Assembly (NCBI GenBank): GCA_016841825.1
Contig: JAENYK010000005.1
Location: 248,001-312,000 of the forward strand
Length of the DNA: 64,000 nt
Direction of reading: 5' to 3'
Source of the DNA: Halothermothrix sp.
GTDB taxonomy: Bacteria > Bacillota > Halanaerobiia > DY22613
The position numbers and the translations under genes were made by a program. This document shows positions 33,331-41,500 of the stretch, one piece after another (position 1 is the first letter of the stretch; each line of letters starts with the position of its first letter). A model generated the notes under the pieces. It saw nothing but the letters and a program-made list of their open reading frames with translations. It was not told where the DNA came from and did no database searches.

Positions 33331-34569
33331 CTAACCTGGCACTGTTTGGGATGCTTCATGACGCATCTTTTTCCCCCCCATCACTAGCAGGACAACCATT
33401 GCATAGAAAAATCCATAAACTACATAGACGAGCTGAACTCCCAAAAGATCAGTCATAACCGAAGCAAGTAGATAACTAAATGGATAAGAGATGGTAGAAA
33501 TTGCAGAAGTCAGACCGGAAAATTTACCAAGATATTCTTTTGGCGTCATCAGTGTAGTCAAAGTACTCAAACTTACATTAATAGAACTATTGAGCAATCC
33601 ATTAAGTAAGGAGAAGAACAGAATTATCAGGTAGTTAGTTGTCAATCCGAATCCCATATAAACCAATCCCAAAATAACCATTCCCAAAAAAATTATCTGA
33701 TATGAAGTCCATCTGGTTTTAAAAAAAGTCAAAAAAGCAGATCCGGTCAAAGTACCTACTATATAGATAGTCCTGAATAAACCCCAGGCTGTCTCACTCA
33801 AATTTAGTGTCTCTCTGACCAAAACTACAGGAAGTAAAATACTTGCTGGCGAAGCTACCAGATTCGTTATCGCTAACATTACGACTATAGAAAACAGAAC
33901 TTTAATCTTTGATAATGCAATAAAGCTCTCTTTTAAATCAGTTTTGACCTGTACTCTCTGTTTTAACTGTTCCTCATCCTCATTGATCTTAATAAACATC
34001 TCAGAAAATGCTGATAAACAAAAAGAGATAGCATTTACAAAACAGATCAAGAGAATCCCGTACCTATGTAATAAAATTGCGGAAAGTAAAGGGGCAGATA
34101 AGTTCGAAAGACTAATCACAGATTGATTAAAAGCTTTTGCCTGATAAATTTTTTCGTTATCGACAATTAAAGGTAAGGCTGCAAAAACAGCTGGTTTAAA
34201 TATAGCTTTAAAAACTGCTTCACAAAAAATAAATACGTATATAATTGATAAATTCCAATTACCGGTAAACAGAAGATATGATAGGATTAAAAATAGAATA
34301 CCTCGAATTATGTCGGTTCCGACAATAAAAATCTTCTTGGGGTACTTATCGATAAAAGCCCCACCAATCGTGCTAAACAGAATAGGTGGTAAAGTTGTTA
34401 GCATTAAAGAAAATCCTAAAGCCATATTAGAACCAGTCATATCAAATATGTACCAGGAGATCGCCCAGCCAAATATTGAACTACCTAATTTGGAGACAAA
34501 ATCTCCCAAAACTAATAAGTAGTAGTCTTTTGTAAAACCTCGCAATCCTCGTAATTGTAATCCCTGCAT
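33331..34569 (-). CDS. Major facilitator superfamily transporter
   Basis: A 412-residue protein with about twelve helices. The MFS loop 2-3 motif is seen as GGAFIDKYPKKIFIVGTD. The start GDFVSKLGSSIFGWAISWYIFDMTGSNMALG (landmark near residues 18-48) matches the drug/macrolide-efflux branch (MFS_3 type). The substrate is unknown. It is monocistronic with its own terminator. Confidence 0.85.
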   Translation of the reverse strand: MQGLQLRGLRGFTKDYYLLVLGDFVSKLGSSIFGWAISWYIFDMTGSNMALGFSLMLTTLPPILFSTIGGAFIDKYPKKIFIVGTDIIRGILFLILSYLLFTGNWNLSIIYVFIFCEAVFKAIFKPAVFAALPLIVDNEKIYQAKAFNQSVISLSNLSAPLLSAILLHRYGILLICFVNAISFCLSAFSEMFIKINEDEEQLKQRVQVKTDLKESFIALSKIKVLFSIVVMLAITNLVASPASILLPVVLVRETLNLSETAWGLFRTIYIVGTLTGSAFLTFFKTRWTSYQIIFLGMVILGLVYMGFGLTTNYLIILFFSLLNGLLNSSINVSLSTLTTLMTPKEYLGKFSGLTSAISTISYPFSYLLASVMTDLLGVQLVYVVYGFFYAMVVLLVMGGKKMRHEASQTVPG

Positions 34570-34766
34570 TTACTTTCTCCCCCTCAACTTTGTTCTAATG
34601 AAAATTTCCCCAATTTGTAATATTTATTTTTTATTATACAATGTAGAAATAACTTTATCAAGATAAAAATAATATTTTCTTTTTATTATGTAATTTTTTG
34701 TAACCATCCTTAAAATATTTCAACACACCTTTTTTGATTTTTTTATAAAATATGCCTATTATTTTT

Positions 34767-34822
34767 GAAAAATTACCCTTCCTCAATTATTTTTTTCGGT
34801 AGTTGAGGAAAGGTAATTTTTC
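34767..34822 (-). terminator. Terminator after the M42 peptidase gene
   Basis: GAAAAATTACC and TTCCTCAA on the left pair with TTGAGGAA and GGTAATTTTTC on the right around a 16-nt loop. A T run follows on the minus strand. Confidence 0.75.
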
Positions 34823-34842
34823 TAAACCTATGTATCGTAAAC

Positions 34843-35880
34843 TTAGCCCAGAGTATATCCAGCTAAAAGAGCAATCGAATTTAAAAGACCTTCAATATGA
34901 GTCCTTTCCATCCCGTGAGAAGCATGAACTCCAGGTCCAATCAACCCACCCCGAATATTGTGTCCTGCCCGTAAAGCTGCTGAAGCATCTGAACCATATC
35001 GAGGATAAATATCTACTGCAAAGTTCAAATTATTCTCTTTAGCCAGTTCAATCATCTTTCCAATAATTTGATAATCATAGGGTCCAGAAGAATCTTTAGC
35101 ACAGATAGATACATCCTGTTCTGTACAGGTAAGATCATCACCCATTGCTCCCATATCAATTGCAATTAGCTCATCAATATCATGAGGTATATATGAAGCT
35201 CCATGACCCACTTCTTCATAAGCACTGATCACAAGTTTTAAAGTGTTAGTGGGAACCAACTCCTCCCGTTTAAACATCTCCATCAATCCGAATAAGATGG
35301 CTGTTCCTGCTTTATCATCTAAATGGCGAGATTTGATATAACCATTCTCTTTAATTACCACCCGGGGATCAAAAGAGATAAAATCACCGACACAGATTCC
35401 TAAATTCTCCACATCTTCTGAGGAAGTTACTGATTCATCCAATCTGATCTCCATATTCGACTCTTCTCTTTTCAAATCACTGGCATCAGAATAAACATGA
35501 ACAGATGGCTTAACAGTTAATACTGTACCATCATAGACCTTACCATCTCTAGTGTGAACCTGACAATATTCACCTTCCACCGTGCTCATCATATAACCAC
35601 CGATAGAGGTAAATCTAATAGTGCCCGAGCTTTTTATTGAACGAACCATAGCCCCTAAAGTATCCACATGGGCAGAAAGCCCAACAATATAATCATCATT
35701 CTTTCCGGGAATAGTAATAATTCCGCCACCTTTTCGGGTTAGTTCAAAACTATAGCCCAGTCTTTCGGTTTCTTTTTTGATTTTGTCCATAATTTTCCAG
35801 CAAAAACCTGATGGGCTGGGAGTGTTTAAAATCTCTTGCAAAAATTTCAAAACATATTCACGATTAATCTTCTCTTTCAT
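34843..35880 (-). CDS. M42 family metallopeptidase (glutamyl aminopeptidase-like)
   Basis: A 345-residue di-metal aminopeptidase that trims peptides in the cytoplasm. Metal ligands and base are seen in GLSAHVDTLGAMV (His/Asp), RHLDDKAGTAIL (Asp), SAYEEVGHGAS (Glu-Glu), IAIDMGAMGDD (Asp) and GPGVHASHGMERT (His). The length is that of the family. A start at ATG 35880 follows GAAAGGAGAAAT. It lies 54 nt downstream of pbpC and may be in the same transcript or separate. Confidence 0.9.
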   Translation of the reverse strand: MKEKINREYVLKFLQEILNTPSPSGFCWKIMDKIKKETERLGYSFELTRKGGGIITIPGKNDDYIVGLSAHVDTLGAMVRSIKSSGTIRFTSIGGYMMSTVEGEYCQVHTRDGKVYDGTVLTVKPSVHVYSDASDLKREESNMEIRLDESVTSSEDVENLGICVGDFISFDPRVVIKENGYIKSRHLDDKAGTAILFGLMEMFKREELVPTNTLKLVISAYEEVGHGASYIPHDIDELIAIDMGAMGDDLTCTEQDVSICAKDSSGPYDYQIIGKMIELAKENNLNFAVDIYPRYGSDASAALRAGHNIRGGLIGPGVHASHGMERTHIEGLLNSIALLAGYTLG

Positions 35881-35934
35881 AATTATTTCTCCTTTCTATT
35901 ATCCTGATTATCTAAAATCAATAAATTAAAGCAT

Positions 35935-38265
35935 TTATGGCTCAGCATTTTTTACCACCAGATTCATTTCAGTCAGTCTCCCCTGATCATCCTGACAGAC
36001 CAATCTGTGCTCTCCCACTTTGGGTAGATAAAAAAACTTTTCGCCAACATTAACACTGCCAACCAGAGTACCATCAACAAACCAATATACCTTGCGGGCA
36101 TCACTGGCTACTGCCGCACTAAAGGCAATTTTCTGATACTCACTGGAGATTCCTTTTCGAAGATAATAAATTACATTTTCTTTAGGTGAATTAATCACAG
36201 GATTTTGACCTACTATTTGACGTTGATATTCTGGCAATAGTTCAGGTAAAGGATTAATCTGATAACCATTTTGAATCATCCAGTTTGCTACTCTGGGCGG
36301 CCATTGAATATAAATTTGTTCTTTAAATGGTCTCTGGCCCGAATAATTATCTGGTAATCTATAACCAGTCTCCTCGTCAATTAAAATCAATTTGTGAAAT
36401 TCACATTCCTTGATCGGTGAACGATCTACCAGATAGTATTCATCTTTGAGCGAATCACAGTACTCTGTTGGTAACTGTCCACTCAGACTACACACTTTAC
36501 GGACTTTGACATTATCTGGTCTGTTGAACCATTTAATCTGCTTTCCTCTGCTCAATTCAGTAAACAGATCAAAAAGAAGCGGTGCAGCAGCATTGGCCCC
36601 GACTAATGCTTTAGCAGGCTGCCCATCAAAATTACCAATCCAAATACCAATGGTATACATAGGATTATATCCAATACTCCAGGCATCCCGATGACCATAT
36701 GATGTGCCCGTTTTCCAGGCTACCTTGGGTAAAGTGGTAAATTCCCAGACTGCTGGTAGATCCGGGCGACGAACATTTGCCAGAATCTCAGTAATGATAA
36801 AGCTCGTTCCCGCATCAAACAACTCTATCGGATTAGGTGTTTCTTCTTCCTGCAGCTCTTTGTGATGGAAGAACTGGCCCTGGTTTGCCAGAGCAGAATA
36901 TAGATCAGTTAACTCCAATAAAGATATCTCCCCACCGCCCAAAGCCAGGGCCAGTCCATAAGATTCTTCAGATCTCAATTTGTCAATGCCAACTTTTTCC
37001 AGAACATCATACAAAGATTCCATCCCATTCATACTGGCAAGTAAATTAACTGCGGGTACATTCAGAGAACGCTCTAATGCTTCTCTTGCTGCAACTATGC
37101 CCGAAAACTTCCGATCATAATTCTCAGGAGCATACCCAGAATAATCTACTGGAACATCTTCCAGATATGAACCCGGAGAGATCAGTCCCTGTTTTAGACC
37201 CAGGGCATAGATAAAAGGTTTTAGAGTAGAACCTGGTGATCTAGATGCCAATGCACCATTTACCTGACCTGAATTAGCTTCACTGAAAAAATCTTTAGAA
37301 CCAACTAAAGCTTTTAATTCATGGGTCTGATTATCAATTATCACTACCGACCCATTAGTTACTCCTGCTTGCTCTAGTGTGCTCAAATGCTTGGTCAACA
37401 GATCTTCTGCGATTAGCTGTAACTTTTTATCCAGAGTAGAATATATTCGTGATCTCTCAGGATGGGCTAACTGCAATCCTGTACTAAAGTGTGGTGCAAT
37501 AAAAGGCCATTCAATTCGCCGAGTTGGTACAGGCTCTTTAATCGCCTCCAGATAATCCTTTTCTTGCAAAACCTTAAATTGAACCATTCTGAACAAAATC
37601 TTATCTCTGGCTTCACGAGCATCCTGTGGATATAGGTCTGGTCTTAAATAAGATGGCGAGTTTGGCAAAACCGCCAACATAGCTGCTTCGGCATAACTCA
37701 ACTGGGCAGGTTCCTTTCCAAAATACATCCAGGATGCTGCAGCCGCACCTTCAATATTACCTCCATAGGGAGCTATATTAAAATATATCTCCAACAATTG
37801 ATCTTTCGTATAATAATATTCTAACTGCAGGGCACGAAATGCTTCAATTATTTTGTTGATTAAAGTCCTATCTTTAGGTTTCATCATCCTGGCTATCTGC
37901 ATGGTAATTGTTGAGCCGCCAGAAATAATCTCGCCATTCTTAATATTTTGCACAACTGCCCGGAGAATAGCTAAAGGATTAATTCCCGGATGCTTATAAA
38001 ACCAGCGATCTTCATAATTAATCAAAAAACTTTTGAGTTCGGGAGAGATATGCTCAATAGATGTCTGGATTCGCCACATCCCATCACTGGAAGTAAATGC
38101 CCGTAATAGTTCACCATTAGCATCAAATATTAGCGTCGAACTGGGACGGACGATTCCCTCTTTAGGCAGGGGAATAGTTCTGATCATTACCTGAAGGACT
38201 GCGTAAAAGATGACTAGAGTTACAAAGATCCCCACTAACCATTTATGTTTTAAGATAAATCTCAC
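35935..38265 (-). CDS. pbpC: Penicillin-binding protein 1C
   Basis: A 776-residue bifunctional peptidoglycan synthase. After an N-terminal membrane anchor comes the glycosyltransferase domain (NYEDRWFYKHPGINP with the catalytic Glu, and GGSTITMQIARM). The transpeptidase follows with SPGSTLKP (active Ser), SLN and KTGTS. A C-terminal BiPBP_C beta domain (about 690-775) is typical of PbpC. In proteobacteria pbpC is regularly paired with a periplasmic alpha-2-macroglobulin gene, as here (gap of 235 nt containing a repeat). The pairing supports an outer membrane in this organism. Confidence 0.94.
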   Translation of the reverse strand: MRFILKHKWLVGIFVTLVIFYAVLQVMIRTIPLPKEGIVRPSSTLIFDANGELLRAFTSSDGMWRIQTSIEHISPELKSFLINYEDRWFYKHPGINPLAILRAVVQNIKNGEIISGGSTITMQIARMMKPKDRTLINKIIEAFRALQLEYYYTKDQLLEIYFNIAPYGGNIEGAAAASWMYFGKEPAQLSYAEAAMLAVLPNSPSYLRPDLYPQDAREARDKILFRMVQFKVLQEKDYLEAIKEPVPTRRIEWPFIAPHFSTGLQLAHPERSRIYSTLDKKLQLIAEDLLTKHLSTLEQAGVTNGSVVIIDNQTHELKALVGSKDFFSEANSGQVNGALASRSPGSTLKPFIYALGLKQGLISPGSYLEDVPVDYSGYAPENYDRKFSGIVAAREALERSLNVPAVNLLASMNGMESLYDVLEKVGIDKLRSEESYGLALALGGGEISLLELTDLYSALANQGQFFHHKELQEEETPNPIELFDAGTSFIITEILANVRRPDLPAVWEFTTLPKVAWKTGTSYGHRDAWSIGYNPMYTIGIWIGNFDGQPAKALVGANAAAPLLFDLFTELSRGKQIKWFNRPDNVKVRKVCSLSGQLPTEYCDSLKDEYYLVDRSPIKECEFHKLILIDEETGYRLPDNYSGQRPFKEQIYIQWPPRVANWMIQNGYQINPLPELLPEYQRQIVGQNPVINSPKENVIYYLRKGISSEYQKIAFSAAVASDARKVYWFVDGTLVGSVNVGEKFFYLPKVGEHRLVCQDDQGRLTEMNLVVKNAEP

Positions 38266-38289
38266 CTGGCTTACTCTCCCTTCTCCTGG

Positions 38290-38490
38290 ATTAAAGTCAC
38301 GCTAACAGCAAACCGTTCATGCCTGAGTTTACTTCAAAAGAGGATTTATTCCCCACTGAAACGAACAGATTTAGTTATTTATACCCCACCATAGGGGTTG
38401 GAAGACTTCCTTTTTGAAATATCGTTGAAATTTCTCAATGAACATATTTCATAGAAGTGGGGGTTTTTGCATGGCATCACCCCTACTTCT
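38290..38490. repeat. Dispersed repeat between pbpC and the A2M gene
   Basis: The part 38390-38425 (TAGGGGTTGGAAGACTTCC and TGAAATATCGT) matches 13874-13910. The end forms a hairpin, ATAGAAGTGGGGG with CCCCTACTTCTAT (38450-38492). The hairpin foot TAGAAGTGGG is shared with the element at 32705-32818. This may be a fossil insertion-sequence end. Confidence 0.45.
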
Positions 38491-38500
38491 ATAATTAAGT

Positions 38501-41500
38501 TTACTTCACAACTTTTATCATCCCAGCTTCAGATACGCTAGCTATCTCTGGTTCATACATGCATTCTGCTTTAATTGGTGGAAGGAGGAATTCTCCCACA
38601 GTTACCGCCCGCAAAGCATAATAGAAAGTTAATGGTTTATCAGCATTATAAAGATTAGTGAATAATAATAACCTATCATCTCTCATATCCAGATAATCTA
38701 CCGGGAATGATTCTTCCTGTAACCATTCAATATTTGCCCTACTCTGGAGACGTGGATTCTCTATCTCCAGTCCGGCAGGTAACATATCCACTATAACCAG
38801 ATTATTTAATTCCTTCTTCTGACCAGTCACAGTAATTTTTGCAATCACCAGATCGCCCTGTTTAATCTGATCAGTATCCAGGGGATGACCATCTTTATTC
38901 AGATAATCCCTGCTTACTTTAACCCCATGATCATAGGATTGAACATCCCCGGAGAGAGGTACACCTTTTATTTCTGCAAAGTAATAACTTTCTCCTGTTC
39001 CAGTAAGAGTTATCTTTAGTTTACCTTTAGCTAACTGTGGATCTTTAATCTCCACCCCTGCACTGTTACTAAAACTGCCCAGTTCGATGTCATCGACAAA
39101 AATCTTACCAGTATAATTATCCTCACTCCTGGCCTGTAACATCTTACCAATTGCCATAAAGGCAAAAGCGTTCTCCTGCGTAGTACCCCAACGGCCGATA
39201 CTGACCTCAGAGGTGAGACGCTGAACCAATGAAGGGATGGCAGGATGATCTGGGTCTACTTCTGCCAATACAGATAGAATCAGGGCATCATGTCTAACAT
39301 TCGAGTTGAAGTTACCGCCGGTCTCCCGTTCAATCTCTGGTTTTTGGAAACTGAAGGGGATTAACCTGTTAGCTTCACCACGTTCACCAGCAAAATAATA
39401 GGCTGCCGCTAACATCACCCGTGAATCATCGCTTAATTTATCCCATTGGTGATTCTTGATATAAGCCATATTGCTCAGATCAGCTTTACCTACCTGAGAA
39501 AGAACATACAGAGCATACACCTTATTCTGCAATTCCCAGGTCTCATAAGCACTCTCACGGGCAATAGTAGTCAGATTGTCAATCATCTTATCATACACAT
39601 TGTTAGATACTGCATAACCTGCTTTACGGGCTTCTACTAAGAAATGTGAAACATAAATTGAAACCCAGCGATAGGATCGATAACCACCCGGCCAATATGC
39701 AAAATCTCCATTGGCCAATTGCATAGTCTGTAGTTTTAAAATCCCTTCTTCAATATAATAATCGGCACTGTCTGCGACAAATAGTTCAGGATCTGCTTTT
39801 TTAGCAAGGTCATCAAAATACAATAACGGAAAGAGTCTGGATGTAGTCTGCTCAGCACACCCATAAGGATAATCTAAAAGATATTGCAGACTTCCAGCAA
39901 ACTGTACCGCCGGGAATGGAGAAATGGTCAATGTATATCCATCTGTTCCTTCTACCCAGTCCACAGGTAAACTCAATTCCACAGATTGATCTGGTTTTAT
40001 ACTTCCGCTCAAAAACTCTTTTACTAAAGGAACTGCGGGCCGGAGAGCCAGTTCAGTCTCTTCTTTAGAACTCTGACCATTACCTGTTACTTCTAGAGTA
40101 AAGTTAACTGTACCCACAGCATTCTGAGCTTCCAGATCAAAGGTAATTAATCCCTCTGCTCCCCTGGTTAACTCAATCTTCTGTTCACTATCTCCCGATT
40201 GATTTACTGGTCCATCAATTGTCATTTTTACGGTAAACTCACCGTCTTCATCAGTTCCATTAAAGATTGAAACAGGAACCTGAAACTTATCTGTACCTGA
40301 GATAAATCTTGGATAGGTTGATGTTAAGACAATTGGATCTCTAACTATGACCTGTTTATCCTGGGAACCCATCTTTGAACCATCAAAGACTACTGCCATT
40401 AGGCGTAAAGTACCATTAAATTGAGGCAGGTCAAGTTTGACTTTAGCCTGGCCCTGTTCGTCTAATTTGACAATCCCCGACCAGAGACTTACCGGTTTCA
40501 CCCGTTGGACACTAATCGGGTTAAGATTTTCTTTCTGAATCGCCTCAGCATATCTATCTCCACCGGGGGCACTTGGATCATTTACCTTCTCCACTTCTGG
40601 AAGTATCATATTATATAAATCATAACTCCCCACATCCAATTTCTTTTTGCCATAGAAGAAATTATATGGATTTGGAGAGGGGAAATTAGTTAATTGTAAG
40701 ATACCTTCGTCCACCGCAGCCAGAGTGAGATATGCTTCTTCACTAGCCCCTTTGACTGCCACATCTACATCGACAGTCTGATTAGGTCGTAACTCTTCTT
40801 CTGTCTTAATCTCAACATCTAAACGACTCGAAGAACTACTAACAGGTAGAGCTATCGTTCCAAAAGCCCTTACCGGAGAATGTATCTCTACTGAATCAAT
40901 ACTGCGAATTAGTTGAACTGTGACATAGACGTTGGGCTTCCAATCATCTTTAACATTAACTGCTAAAAGCCCTGTGTTATCTTTAAATTCGACAATCTGC
41001 AGATCATAAATCTTCTCTCGTTCGATGGTAACCAATGCCTTACCTGAGAAAGGAGCTTTGACCTGAATTTGAGCAAGTTCTCCATTCTCATAGATTGGCT
41101 TATCCAGATCTAATTCTATCCTGGTAGGATTGGTCAGCGCCCATGGTGAATAACCCCAACCAGTTGCATAGAAATCAATAGCACTCTGGGTATGATTTTC
41201 TGTATTAGCGATAACCACCTTGTATTTACCATATTCCCGTGGAGTAAAATCAAAGATCTGTTCACCAAAACCGGAAATCAATTCCTGAGAATAGATCTCT
41301 TCCAATTCTTCTTCTGATTCATAATACCACTCCCCATTTCCATCTTGACGCCAGAGTGAATGCCAGATAACCCGATACACTTTAACCATCAGTGATGAAC
41401 CGGCCACAGATTCACCCTGAGGGTTAACCTCAACATATTGAATCTGATACGGCTTATCTATCTCGCCATAATAATCACTCAATCGTTTTAGACCGATATA

